Notes: generated from the letters alone by a model not told the origin. Shown: positions 34,559 through 48,700, counted from the stretch's first letter. The stretch is 64,000 nt of DNA from Gymnogyps californianus (GCF_018139145.2 NC_059500.1:55510580-55574579), one strand, 5' to 3'. Program-made: numbers and translations.

Positions 34559-37500
34559 AGTGGGATCTGCTCAGCACTCACAGCATGTCAGAATGAATGT
34601 GAGACACTTTGGCTCTCCGAAAACTGTGCAGAAAACACAGTGTAGTACATCCCTGCCTGTGACATTTCCACTGAAGCTCTCTGAAGGATTTTGCCATCTA
34701 TCCTTCTGAGAACTTACCTTGAAAATCAGATGGGCCTTTGCTGTAACTCCATGGACTGGGAGATCTGTCCACGTGGCACGTGGACATGTGCAGGTACTGT
34801 GAACTCCCATGCACTTGGTTCTTGGACATCAGTTGAGGAAACAGGAAAGCAAGGGATGAACTCCCAATACAGCAGGTGTGATGCTGATGCATCTCAAACT
34901 CCTCCCGTACTTAAAAGGAAGCATTTATGGGTGCAGGGCTCCCTTCCAGAAGATTTTAGGTGATGTTTGAGGTGGAAAAGATTTCTGCTGCTATACAAAT
35001 AAAATCTGACCCTATTTTGGGGTTTGTTTTTTTCTCTTTTTCATTTTCGAGAGTACTTCTGCAGAATTTCTGTTTTGCTTTGTTGAGACTAGGTTCAGAG
35101 ACAGCATCAGGAGAATCAAAAAGTACACGGAGTACAGAGATAGAAACAGGTATCTTTAGGACTCTGGAAGTAGAATCCTTGCATTTGAGGTATTTTAAAT
35201 ACCCAAACAGCCTGGCAAAATTTTTTATATCCAGGGAATTTTCCAGTACACCACACTTGGTCCACACATCATTCCTACCAAGTATTTTGGAGGAGGGATG
35301 AGTATGGCTGCTACCAGTCTTTGTCTCTTTGTCTCAACTGCCATCACTGGGACCTCTGACTCCCCTCAGAGTCAATATAAATGGAGGGGTGACACCATGG
35401 TCACCTTCTGAAGGGATAGCATTGCCACCACAGGAGAGAAGCTGGTGCCCTGGCTGGACACAGCACCAGGGGCATTTAGGGACATCTCACTTGCTGCTTC
35501 TCTTGCTTTGCCTTTGGTGCATTCTTGGTTGCAGTGCTAAGCAGTGTTTTTGCAAACACTGGTGTTGGACAGAGGTGCCTCTGCCCCATCTTGTGAATTT
35601 GTCCCATAGCAGAAGGGAGCAGGGCTGAAGTATCCATTTTTGTTCTGACTTACATCTGTGAAGGGGAACAGGGGAGCTGTAACTCCTTCAAACTCTTTTC
35701 CTCTCAGAAGTGCACCTGCTCATTGACTGGCTTGAAATTGACTTTTGGAATAGATATCCTGATCATGTCTGTAGGCAGAGCCCATCCTGACCAGGCCTTT
35801 AGCACTGTGGCTCAACATATGGCTACACGTCAGATTTATCTGGATACGCTGTTTTCTGAAATCATCAAAAAAAAAGCAAACAATACATGAAATGATTCCT
35901 GCATTAGATAGACCATTGCTAGTGTGGAACATATTACAAATACATATTAATAAATGCTGTGTTTATTATTATAAACACAAATCTAGGTGAAAAACTAAGG
36001 CATAAAGCCTTCCTGAAAGCTGCAGCCATTCAGTATTCTGGGATCAAACTCTTCCCTTCATTCCATACAGACACCCCATTGAAATCCTTGAGATTAAATG
36101 GGCATAAGTCTGAGTTTAACATATTGCAGATGTGTATATATATTAAGAACATTGGATGCATTGTACTCAAAAATGCTATTTTACTTATGGTATTTTTTCA
36201 GCACTTATGATTACTTGCAATAATAAAGAAGACTATTCCACAAACTGGGCTAAGATCATATGACATAGCAAGCACACTGTCATCTGCTTCATGATTTAAC
36301 ATCTGTGACACTTCGGTAATTCGCAGTCTTTGGCCATCCAACATGATATCAACTACAGAAAGTGTCAAACCACTCAGTGCATAAAATTAACTGATTCTAG
36401 GAGTAAAGGGCTTTAACCAGCTCTGCTGAAGTCAACAGAAAACCTCCTGTGTCGACTGTAGGGGAAATTGGGTAAGGCCCACATTTAATTTGTTTTCACT
36501 TAAAAGAGGAGACAACGCGCTGTTCAGAGATTCAGCCTGCCCTACGTGACCAGTTCGCTGGCAGTATGATCCACAAAACACTGGGCTTGAAGAGTTTCTT
36601 GCCGGTTCTTCTTCGACCATTCACCTCAGAGAGAAGGTGAGAGGAGCTGCTCTGCCACAGGGCTGGGGCAGCATCACCTTGATGACATTGGTCTGGCATG
36701 GCACATCTCTGTCTCCTCTGTGACTCCCACCTGAAGGATTTTATCTTTAGGGCCTGCTTTCCTGGTCCGTAGGGGACATTTTCCATCCTGTACTGGACTG
36801 CAGCCCAGCAACACCAACACCTCAGCCAGAATGTCCAACCAGTTGATACCATCTGGTTTAACCACATACTAGAGACCTGAGTGATACACAATTTGGGGGA
36901 TATATAGCTATAAATTACTAGCTCCCTTTTCTAAATAGTGATGAGAAAACTCTTTCAAAATACATTTATGATAGCAAGACACACCCTAACAGCTGGTTCA
37001 GGAAAAAAAAATCGTCCAAATTTTTAACCAAGAAGTAAGGAAACACGAGAATGTGCACAAGGACCTAGCTGTTTGTAGTGGTGTACTGACTTACAAAACT
37101 TACCATCACTTCAACAAGGGTACCAGAATTTCATGCCATAATGATTAAACTAGTGCTCTCTATAATCAGCCCACTGAAGGATGTGCAACAACAGGAGATA
37201 CACCCCAGCCTCCAGGGCTGGTGAGTGAACTCTACTGATTTCAGCCAGAGGCACCATAAAATCCTAACCGTGAAATTGTGGAAGTAAACGGCAGCTTGCC
37301 CCCAACTTCCACAAAGCCAGACTGCGTCCAGTTAGGGATCACTGCAACATGAACGTGCTAATCTCTTGCTGTCCAGATTCCTTCCAGCTTTTCTTTGGCT
37401 GTACATCATGCATCTCTTAAAATCAGTACATTAAAAGGAGCATATTACAGGGATGTCAATGTGTTTCAATACAAGGAAAACTTTTCTGGGACCTAAAAAG

Positions 37501-40500
37501 AAATGTTCATCTAGCCAAGAATTAATTTTAATCAAATTGTTACCTTTTTTCTTTGTCTACACAGGAACTAGTTTAAGCCTGGGAACAAAAGACAATTATA
37601 TTAGTAAAGGTTTAAGAACGATAAGATTTCCATTGTAACTGAATTGCAAATAACAGGGATGTAAATCGACAAATAAAGTCTTCCTTTTACTTGTGCGGGA
37701 GCAGAACGTGCCCTCCAATGCAATCACATCTCTCTACAAGTCAGTGGCTGCTCTGCTTGCATTAGGGCTCCCTGCCCAGCAGCATGTAACACACACAAAT
37801 GTTGGCAAGGTACAAATGTCATTGTACATGATTTGAGAACTCCATTCCATGATATACCAAAATAATAATGGACAATAATAAATGAGAGTCCCCGGCTCTC
37901 TTCTTTGGCTGAATAGGTCTAGCTGAGTCAGAAGAGACCACGTCTCATTTTTCCAATGTGTGCTTTTGTTAGGTCAATAGAGAGACTGTTACAGAGTGGT
38001 AATGTGAGCTGGGTAATGTGTGCAGGTTCTGGGGCTTTATTGTGTCCCTGCTATGTTAATTAGTATTAGGAACATGATGGATTGGCAACACGTGTACTTT
38101 CTGAGTCTTAAACCAGCCCTGAGAGTTTAGCACTCCATTAGTTACACATCAGAGGAACCCAGGGATGTTTACTCAAAAAAGTATCACTTACAAGAATGAA
38201 ACATTCTAATTCATTCCTGATAGGGGCCATGGGGGACACCCACCCCACGTTCGGACCCCACCGGACCACGCTCCAGCCCAGCCCAGGGTCACGCTGGGAA
38301 TCCCACATTGAAGGTCTTCCCGAATTATCTCTCAAGGGAGGGAGAGATGGAGAAGCACCAGCCTGGACAAGCAGGCACTTTCTCTTCAGCGCTTCTCTAG
38401 CAGAGAAGGTAGGAGCAGGCAGTTTGGTGAGAGATGGGCAAGACACTTCTCTGGGTGAAATTCCTCCGCAGAAGAGAAGGCAGAGGAACTGGCAGGGTTA
38501 TTTCCTTCCCCTAGCCCCGACAGCGCCCTCTCCCCAAGCAATGCTATCATACCAGCTGACAAGGAAACTCTCCTCTCTGCAAACTGGAGATGCAAATCAG
38601 CATGGGGGGGCAAACTGCTGAAAGAGCCTCAGCCCTTCTCAAAGAGCCAAGGAAGAATGGTAGCAAGAGAGGCTGAATACAATTTTTCCACAGCCAGATG
38701 CAAAACACTGATCCTTCCATGCACTAAATAACATAAAAACCTTAGCTCTGTTCCCTGACAATGTGCCTCCCTGGAGAAATTCATTGAAGTTTCCTGCCCT
38801 TCAGCAGTGTGGGAAAAGGCCACCCATCCCACATACTTCTTTCAAGGAAGCACTGGGACCTCCAGAAGACAACAGCAGCTCTTTTTCCTTTTTTCATGCA
38901 AGCTTCCTCTCTCATTACCTGGCAACCTCAGGACTCTGAGGAACAGTTGTCTTCCTTGCACACACCTTTCTTCCCCATCCCAGTTTCCTTCACCTCAAAG
39001 CTGGCCTGATGGGCTAGTATTTGTCTTCTTACTATTAGTCTTAAAAATTCCATCACAGAAATCTGCAACTATGACAACGTAAATAATGCAAAAACAAATG
39101 CCATCTTCACCTTCCAGCAAATCAGTTGCTTCCTGTGATCATCTTCAGCAGCCACCAATTCTGCAGCTGTTCTGTAGTGCTGGTTTTGGCAAATATCCTA
39201 CAACAATTTTGTGTCCTGAATGTATGCATGGGATTACCCTTCAGCATTCCAGTTACAGTCATTAGCAATTAATAATTAGCAGAGCAGGCCCTGGTAGAGC
39301 CATGGACCTGATGCTGGCCTGATATTCCTCGTTTCTTTTTCAGCACTGCTTAGAGTAGCTAGAAACACAAACATACTTTAAGGACTGCTGTGGGTTTATT
39401 TTTTTAGTAAATGAAAGCAGTGTTAATAGTGCTGCTGTCCACAACTACAAAGCTAAGAGGCAATTTGGGATAATCAAAAAGCAACATCATCTAAAGGGAT
39501 ATTTTTCAGGTCTATGTCAGATCCTACAATGTACAGCATGTCATCATAGCATGCCTACCTTTCAGCTGTCAGACCATGTCAGCATCTGAACTGCCATAAA
39601 TAACACACCCAGGACAAGCCAGATGTGCTAGTATGAATGACCAATTTATTATTGTTACAGAGAAGCCAGATCAGCATGTGGCAAGGCACTTTAGCGCTGC
39701 AGGTCACTTTGGCACCTCTTAGTAGATCAGACAAGAATGATCAAAATCAGGAGTACGATGATCACTTCTTACAGTCTGCTCTCAGGCAAAGCCGTTTTTG
39801 CACAGTCGGGCAAGTGATCCTTCAGCCCTGTAACATTAGGAGTGCAAGCTTACTAACTTGCACTCTGTATTGAACCTTGCACACTGCAACCCTAAAACCT
39901 GACAGCAGACTCTGAGCAATGCCAAAATACAAGCAGGCAAGTCCAATCATAATCCTTTGCAGGATGCTGTGCTCTGCAGTCATTTCCTGCTTCTCACAAG
40001 TAAAGGTAACAGACACAGCTAAAGAGGCTGAAATGGTCTTTATGGCTTGGCACATCTCAAATAAAAAAAAAGAACCTTGATCATATGAAGAAAGGGACAG
40101 TTCTGGGATATAAATACTGCAGAAATTGGGAACTCCTGTGGAAGGCAGAACATCTGTTTATTACATTTTCCAGTGTTTTATTTTCAGTTGCCCATGACGA
40201 AGAATCAGAACTTTTACCAGTGCAAACCATGCTCAGCTGTAAACACAGCACTATCCTTTTAAGGTGTCTTGAGCATTATAAAGCAGCAGCTTTATTATAG
40301 GGAAGTGACAGAGAGTCAGAAATCAGGGCACAGGAAAGACAGTTCGAGAACAGGCCACCTTTTATGAAGAAAGTATTTTACTTACAGGTGAGGGGATTTA
40401 TTTCGTGTGAACATAAATACTTTAAGCAGCATGAAGGAAAATTTTGAGAAAAGCTTCTTGTGGTAAAACAATCTGCACTAGAGTTCTCCACAAAATCCCT

Positions 40501-43013
40501 ACAACAATATTAACCTACTGACACTCATGTCACGGAATGAGTTTTGGTAACATAAACTTCACTCTGTGTTGTACGTTAGCGCAATATCACTACTGAATGA
40601 GAAAGAGGATGTGTTCCAAAAAATGTTATTGTTAATGGGAAAATCAGAAAACACCACACTCAGCAGTGAAGTCCATAAGGAAATTCACTTGAGGCCACAT
40701 ACAAGGTATTACTGTCCTTGGTTTAGTCTTCATTTTATGTGCACCACTGAAAAGTGTTACATGGTGAACTCACTTCACTGTAATGCAATGCTGTTTTATT
40801 AAATATACCTTTGATGGGTCTCTGGGTCAGCCAAAGACCTCAGAATGAGGCAAACATAAAGCAAAGCAGCCATTCAGTAAAATGAAGATCCTACTCAAAC
40901 TCAAAACAAGCCAGAGCAAGGCAGCTCTACGCAGAAAGAGCGCTGGTTGGATCTACCAAGAAGGAATTGAATACGAGATTAGAAAACCAATCTACAGTCA
41001 CTTACACGACTTATTGCTCCTCAAAATCTTGCACACTGGAGACGGGCAACCAGCCTCTCCACAGAAACTGTCTCCCAAAACACTGGTGCCCTGAGCATCC
41101 ACACAAAAAGAGGTTCATCAAGGCCCTGGAATATGGCAGCAAGGCCAGAGCAGACCACTGTGGGTGTCCTCTACTGCCTATGTCCTAAACATAAAGCACA
41201 TGAGCCGGAGCAAATTAGACCAAAAATATTAGACATTAATGCCATCTCTCCCAGCACTAATGATTTGTTAAAGTGCATGGCATTAATTCCTTCAACAAGG
41301 GGAAAATGTCCGAATGCATATTCTTCCCATAATTACAGGAAGGTTACTGAACTGGCAGAATCTTTTTTTTCCAGTATCTAGAGTTACAATAGGAATCAGC
41401 AGAAGAGTGGTGTCAATGGGAAATTCCTGTGCTCTTTGAACAGAGGGCTTAGCTGAAGAGAGATGTACAATAAATGTTGGTGACCCCAGCTCCCACAGCT
41501 CCCAGCCTCCCAGCAGGGCAATCCCTACACTTGCTCCAGACACAGACACAGTTAAAAGTACAGCATATAACTGAATGCCACAGATTTTTCTTACATCGTG
41601 CTTCACCAGATGCTATGATTTATGAGGGGAAAAGGATCACAGAGAGTCCAGGCTAGCTCCTAGCTGTTCCTGTCCTGACAGCTTTAGCCCAACCCTGTAA
41701 CTACTTGCCTTCCACTAGGAATTTCGCAGTCCCCTCCTGGCTCACGGTACTGGCACTTGTGGCATCCGCTGGATATGCCAAAGCTTACAGTCCTGATTGT
41801 ATTCTAACATGTGTTGGGTAACATGACTGCATTTGCTCCTGTGCACCCAAGACATGTGGCATGATATTTAAGCCCAAGCACACCTAGCATCAAAAGTTCA
41901 CAACCAAGAGGAGCAGTGCCTAAACTGGATTTCTAAAACTTGTACTAATACATATATATTTCTAAACATAAAGGCTAATTTAGACATGGGGCATGACTTT
42001 TACTGTTTCATACTAACCTATTCCACTCTACTATCAGAAATAGCAAGCAGGGAGGTAGGCTTTTTTAAGCAGGCACCTTGCCTATATGTAGTAAAGAAAA
42101 CAGAAAAAGCAGCTTTTCACAAACCAGGAAACGTCCCACCAGCAAATCAAACCCATGCTACCTCTCCCTCACTTTGATATCAAGACCTTAGCAAGTCCCA
42201 AATAGCAGCACATTTTTAAGCCACAGAGGACAAATTTCAAGCCCATCAAGAGGGCTGCTCCACAGGCAGGATGTAACACGGACTGTTCGGCATGAAGAGA
42301 AAGATACCCTAGGAAAATCTTAATTCCACTAGATACCCTAGGCATTAGCACAGACACTTTGTTTTGACTACAAAATGTTTGTCATTTGAGAATGTGAAAA
42401 AAATTGCTGTATCTGGCATTAGCCTCACTTTCCAGGCAGACTTACAGCTCATCCTCTGATAGAGCTTACTGAAATAATCTACTATGCGCACTACTAATCT
42501 ACTATGGACCATAACCAACAGAGTTCAAGATAGGAAGTATCAAAAAAAGGGCTTGAAATGTTCCAGACAGAGGTAACTGGGAAAAAGACTTGCCTCTTCA
42601 TATCGAAAAGCAGCTAGCAGCTAGCGATCCAGTGCGAGAGGACCTCAATTAAAAGGGCATACACATCACCCATGTATATCACAGACTGCTGACATTGCCA
42701 AACATCTCTGGACTGATCAGACACTAGTTAACTTTCCCACACTGTCACATTTCTACTGCGCAGTGGCAAAAAATGTTTTGGCAACATACATTGTAAAAGC
42801 TGAGAAAAAGAATAATTCTCTTGAATGATAAGGGAGAAAGGCAATATCAAGTGTCTTGAAACCCTGAGACACTTGATGAGCCAAAGGTTTGGCATATGGC
42901 TTCCTCAGGTATTCCTCCTTTATTTTGTTGGGCCTCCTTCCACAGTCAAATAGGAGAAACAAAATACTTTTGTTATCTGTGACTTTTAGTGAAAGAGGAG
43001 TTCAAAGAGAAGT

Positions 43014-43057
43014 TGTGTGTGTGTGTGTGTGCGCACGCGCGTGTGCATATGCATGCA
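43014..43057. repeat. Alternating purine-pyrimidine tract (GT/GC), Z-DNA candidate
   Basis: Forty-four bases alternate strictly between pyrimidine and purine, starting as (TG)n, passing through GCGCACGCGCGTGTGC, and ending in ATATGCATGCA. A direct repeat of GCATATGCAT follows at the right end. Confidence 0.9.
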
Positions 43058-43784
43058 AAGCATATGCATAACCAAGTGGACACTACTGCATCTTTTTTTT
43101 GTTTCTGATTTTCTCCCACTGGATGGAGTTTGGTGACTTTGGTAGGTCCTGCTGCAGCTGTCTTCCAATGCCATTATTAATGGTTGTGTGTCTGTGTGCA
43201 TGATAGTGATGTTAATAATCTGACTGTGTTCAGTTATGAGTTAATTTTCCTGTCTACAGTGAAACATATGTGCCAAGAATGGCCCAATACTCTGAGAAGG
43301 CAAGGTATAGGTACTTGAGGATCTGTTCAAAAGCTACCTTGGGATTTTGAGGTCACGTACCTGGAAAGGCTAGTAAGCAGCAACTAACATGTTCATGAAA
43401 AAAGATGACATTAGAAAATAAGAAATATGCAGCTTGTTTCTTGAGGAACTTAAAACATTATATAGAGTGGAACCAAAATACAGTATGACAGTCTGGGTCT
43501 CATGTCAGCTGTGACACCAAACCTACCTCTGCCTCACTGCAAAAGCTGCCAGTAGCTCCAGCCAGCAGATAATACTGATTCATACGCAGAATCCCCAAGG
43601 CTGCATAGTTTGGATCTGTTCTTTGATTTGCTTCATTTCATCAATGAAAACTGAACGCGAGGATCAAACCCAAGGACTTGATTTACTCCCATCTCCATTC
43701 TTTTCACCAGTGGAAGCAGAGGGTACAGTGGCCCCTTACTGGGGCAGGAGAATCTTACCCTGATTCAGTCCTGCTTTCACCTTT

Positions 43785-43895
43785 GGCTTCCCTTCTTCTT
43801 CCTCTTCCTCCTCTTCCTCTTCTTCTTCCTCTTCCTCTTCTGCTTCTTCTACTTCTTCCTCTTCTTCTTCTTCATCATCATCATCATCATCATCA
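43785..43895. repeat. CTT/CCT and ATC triplet microsatellite
   Basis: A compound pyrimidine-rich tract of CTT and CCT triplets is followed by (ATC)n. On the minus strand it translates as acidic Glu and Asp runs, but nothing around it supports a gene. Confidence 0.9.
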
Positions 43896-44979
43896 CCACC
43901 CCTGTTATTGTTGATCCTGGACAGGATTAAGGTAGTGTTGCAATACAAACCTTTAAGCCAACCTTCACTAATGAAGAATTCCTTGTAATGCTTGAAATGT
44001 GGTAGCACACGATGACATCTTTCTTGACCTTAACCTGTTGAAATGGCCTCCTTGACAACCTTTTGAACAGTTCCAGCCTCACAGGTTACATTAGGTTATA
44101 GGAATTGCAGTAGGGTTAAGCAAGAAGGAAGGCAACTGGAGTGCTACAAGAAAAAGTTCTAGCAGAAGACTTGTTGTATTAGTACACTGAAAAGACAAGG
44201 TCTGCGTCATTGTTGTACAAGGAGCACATCAAACTGCCTGTGTTCCTCTTAAAGAAGCCAGCCAGCCAGCTTCTTTTGGGCAGGGAGATGGCATCGGCTG
44301 ATGGCAGGTGCCTCCATTCACTTGCTCAGAGAAGTGGCTTTCTCTACTGGGGTAACTTCTGCATAAAACCTCAGGCACAGATATGAACTACATTCAGACA
44401 TGACAGGAAAGTCAAGGTCACATCTTTTCCACCAGATTGCTATCCCCAGAGAATAATACAGGATAAATCACTCCCAGTACAAACGATGGGGATATTTCAT
44501 CCTGTATTTGTGCTTCATAATTTGCTTACAAATTATGAAGAAGCTACTTAATCTAAGGGTCTTTCAGTGTTGCTGCCCAAGAACAGCTTGGCTTATTTTA
44601 GGTACTGCCAAAAGACTTACCTCTCTTTTGACAGAGGACCTAGCGGTCGTCACTCATGCTTTCAACTGTTGTAATGCATTTTATATCAGTCCGCACAGTA
44701 AATCTAGCCAGCAACGACACTGGGAGCAACATTTGGCAGCTCAGTGTTACAGAGTACTTCTTCCAGGAGTTCATAGCACCAGCCATTTTCAATCAGCAAA
44801 ACCTAAGACTGCCATCCTCGTTTATTGATTTTCAGTGTGTGTTGCAAGAGCCATTTATTTTCCTCCCCTGTGTGCTGGTGAACACAGGACAGTGACACCG
44901 TAAGTGCTGGCGCCCAGGAGGAGAAGCGGGTTTTCTGTGCCTGCACTGATGCTTCCTCGAGGCTCCGCAAAGCAGCCAT

Positions 44980-45730
44980 CGCCTCGCACACACGAGGTTT
45001 TCGTGCGCGTTCGCCATGTCCCCTCGCGTAGGTGCAGTGATTACTCGGCAGTGCTTGCTGCCCCGCCAAGCCGGCCCTGGGAGGAGTGAAGCTCAGCCGT
45101 GGGGAGCCACTGGCGCTCACCTCCTGGGAACACCTGCCTCCGCAGAGGCCTCCCTTGGCGAAGCCGCCGGTCTGCTAACGAGAGCTTCAGCAATGCGCCC
45201 GGCTCGACTTTCCCACCCCGCGCTGGGAGCTCAGCGCTGCCCGTGAACGGGCAGTGACCGCTGACCGGCCGGCGCCGGCGGTGCTGCCCCGTGCCTTCAG
45301 GTCTGCAAAAACCGGCGCTCACGGCAGGGGCGAGGGAGTCCCGGTGACCCCCGCCCTGCCGCTCCGCTCCTGGCCGCCCTGAGCTGACCCGCGAGGCAGA
45401 CCCCGAACCCACCCCTGGCCGGGCGGCCACGGCCGCGCAGAATGAGGGGAGGGCAGGCCCACCCCACTTCGTTACGGCGTCGTCCTGTAACGCCATCCAG
45501 CCAGAAGGGCATCCGGCAGAAGGGAGGCAGCGGGTGGCAGGCTGCGGAGCCCGCCGGGGGCTGCCCGGCGGGGCGGGCGGGGCTGCCCGGCGGGGCGGCG
45601 GGGGCTGGCGGGGCGGGAGGGGCCGCGCTGTGGCCGCGCTGACACTAGGTGGGGCCATCGGCTAGACGGAGGGAGCCCGAGGAGCGGCGGTCCCGGGTCA
45701 CGAAGTCGCTTTCTCGCCCGTTCCCGCCTC
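44980..45730. promoter_or_regulatory. Isolated CpG island between DMRT2 and DMRT3
   Basis: A compact CpG island of about 750 bases sits 16 kb upstream of DMRT2 and 8 kb downstream of DMRT3, with no coding gene attached. It has clustered GGGGCGGG-type Sp1/KLF boxes around 45555-45620 and a CTCF-like core (ACACTAGGTGG) at 45642-45652. It may be the promoter of a non-coding transcript or a Polycomb/boundary element. Confidence 0.55.
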
Positions 45731-48700
45731 AAGTGAAATACCACTCCTTGGCTCTTACCAGTCCGACCAGTATTTGGCTGAACTACCGCCCGGCTGCCGT
45801 ATTTTATGTGAAGGCAAGGCCATGCCTTTGATGTCCAGGTCAAGTTGTGCAAGGCAGCGTTTACTTTAGATATGTGTCTGAACAATATATGTTACAGTCA
45901 TTTGTGACTGGCTCTTTCTCCTCTAAGCTCGGCTCAGGGATGCATTCAAAGACAGTTGCAATTCCAGACATTTGGAAGGGAAAAATATAACCCATTTCCC
46001 AAGGAGCTCTCAAATATCTTGCACACACCGTTCACATTTTCGCCTGAACTTGTACTTTGCCAACTTAAGGAGGAGGAGGGAGCCCTGGGCTGTAGGACTG
46101 GAGTCACAAACCAGTCATTCAGCATCAGTGATTTTTTGGGGTGCTGGTGAAACAAAAAAGCAACTGAAGTTCCTTCAGGGAGTAATTTTAATCGGTTGCA
46201 GATGAATTAAAACCAGGTCACAGTAACTAGGTGTTGGCCTGTGCTTTCAGGCCTTGGAAAGTGTGTAAAAAACTGGAGGAGTGGTGCTGTAAAGGAGGTG
46301 AGGAGTCAGAGTACAGCCACTATGAGCAGGATGGCGGTGATTGTATTGCCTCTGAACACACCCACAACCACAGTTATTTCTCTTATTGCCAGACCAACGG
46401 GACAGCAGAAGAAGTGAAAATCTGTTAAAACAGCAGCCAGCAGTGATGGCCAAATAAGGAAATATGTGAATGCCAGACAATAATTTAACAAGCAGGATGT
46501 TTGCTTGAGATTTCGGATGTTAAATATATACCAATCACCTGGGGAATCAGTCATAGCTTTCCATATCCATATATCACGCAAGTCTGCTAAAACCTCATGC
46601 GGTGAACTTTCCGAGGGAGGAGTGAGGAGTGAGCACATCCAGGCAGCGAGACCAGCCCCTCTCAACTCCTGACTCCTGCCATAGATCACTCTGTTCCCTT
46701 TTCAAGGCAACAGTAACATGGGCATAGACTCTGATTAGTGCAGAGTTGGGCCTGAGAAAGCACCATTCCCCAGAAGCCACTGAAGGTCAGAAATGATGCC
46801 CTCCCTCGCTCCTTACTTGTTTCAAAGTTCTGCAAAGCAACCCCAAATCCAGCCCAATCCCCGCTTGCTCACAAGGTTTGCCGTAATTGATGCCTGTTCT
46901 GTGTTCACCGAGTATAAGTGAGAATAACAGAAGGAGGTATGTGTGGGTAAGAGGAACCAATCCCCTCCTCCCTTTGGACCCTCAGAAATATTATCATCAC
47001 CTATGTTTTGAAGTATTTATGTTTTTGACAAAAATTCAAAATATATTCACTTCTCCTCCCCAACACCCCCCTGTCCCTGATTAAGAATTACTTGGCAATG
47101 GAGCTAAAAGAAGCAAAATACATGTGGCCGAATGTACCTCTTTTTTATACCTCTGCAGACTCTTAGAAAAAAAGAAATTACAGAGGAATGAGCAGGGAAG
47201 AAAATCTGTAACTTACACATAGCTGACCGTAACTGTATTAGTGACTAAGCCACATATAGTTTAAAATGTAATAGCTAGCTGTGAGTTGGGCCAAATCTAT
47301 AAAGAGTGTTAAAGTTTCCTGGAAAGTGTTTTGCAGTAAGTAGGGAGCCATGTAGAATAATTTTCTGTAGCTTAGGAGCTGTTCTTCTTGAGAAAGTGTT
47401 GCTTTTCAATACGTATAATATGTAGCTGTACCAGACATTAAGCATTGCCCTTATTTTACTGGGGAACAAGGCAGGTTCAAGGTGAGAGCCCATCGATTTC
47501 TGTTCCCAGGGAAGGTGCTAGTTGTGCCATGTGAACAGCTTGGAGCACCCTCCAGGAGCCTGCTCCCAGTGAGTGAGCCAAGAGATTAACATGCAGAGGC
47601 AGAGGAACAAGAACCTAAGTTTTTACTGCAGCGCTCCCTCAGGTATAATGCCCCATCAGGATTGCTTCTGCATCCCTTGTCACATCAGTCAAGTAGCCCT
47701 TATAAAGGATAAAAACGTCTAGATTTGACAAGTAACGAGGAAGTACGTCTCTCTGTATTTCTGTGTATTTCAGTGTCTCTTTTATATTTCTCTGTATATG
47801 CTGAGTTTTATCTCACTCTTTCCAGTTTATATTCACTGCAGCAAGAAGGAATCTCAGCAATGTACAGGCAAGGCAGGGGGACTAGGCTCCAAAGAAAGAT
47901 GTTTCTGAAAAGGAGTTTGAGCTTTGCCACATGCAACAAAGCAGGAAAGTAACTTCTTCCATTAGTTACCACAAGCGCCTTCACAATCACGCTGCTGCCA
48001 TGCTACTCTCACACTGCCTTTCTCCTACAACACGCACCCACTCCCGAGGGTGCTGCAGCCCCCAAGCTGAGATGCATACTGATGGGAGAACTGCCAGTGT
48101 GTGTTCACTTCCCTCGGAGAGACCAGGAGGAGACCAGCTCCTCCTGAGCCTGCAGACCTCCCTGCCTGAGCCACATAAGTGGGGCCGGAGGGGCTTAGAA
48201 GAAAGAATAGACTTTCTCGTGTCTTAAGTTCTGCTTTCTCACTTTTCCTCAACCTTTTGCTGACTTATGTATTCACTACCTTCAGGGAAAAGAAGGGCAA
48301 TTAGTACAATTTTATCACAAGATTTCTGGTTTTATCTGGGTGTCACAGAGGAGAAAGTTGGAATGTATGAAGTCTGTAGGCTCAGAAATATGACAGATGG
48401 AAAGAACCCAAACAGTGTTTACCTTAGGTCTCACAACCTTTTAGCCATTGTGTGACAGTGGCCAACTCAGGATTCTCTCAGGATTATCCTGACCTTAGCT
48501 TTTCAGAGGAACACTCTTGCTGAAGGCAGGCACTGTTCAGCTATTGAAAAGCTATAGCCTCTCTCTCTCTAGGAGGGAAAAAATCAGAAACAAAATCTTA
48601 TACTACATGCTCTGGTAAAGACTACGCTCTGCTGTCATATTTATGGAGCACTTAAGTTTTTAAAGAATTTTCAGATAATAACCATTAAATCCTTGTAGCA

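Larger units (their letters stand above)
32321..44979. other. DMRT2-DMRT3 intergenic interval, DMRT2 side
   Basis: No gene was recognised. Features are a G-run cluster (32414-32446), paired forkhead-like repeats (32661-32709), a GGTGGTAGA minisatellite (34528-34558), a 17-base direct repeat (33811-33827 and 33969-33985), an AT-rich candidate conserved block (37790-38110), a Z-DNA-type tract (43014-43057) and a triplet-repeat block (43785-43895). Confidence 0.6.

Noticed and set aside
45041..45658. 205-codon open frame in the orphan CpG island
   Set aside because: Pro/Arg-rich low-complexity translation, with overlapping frames on the other strand and no domain or splice evidence.
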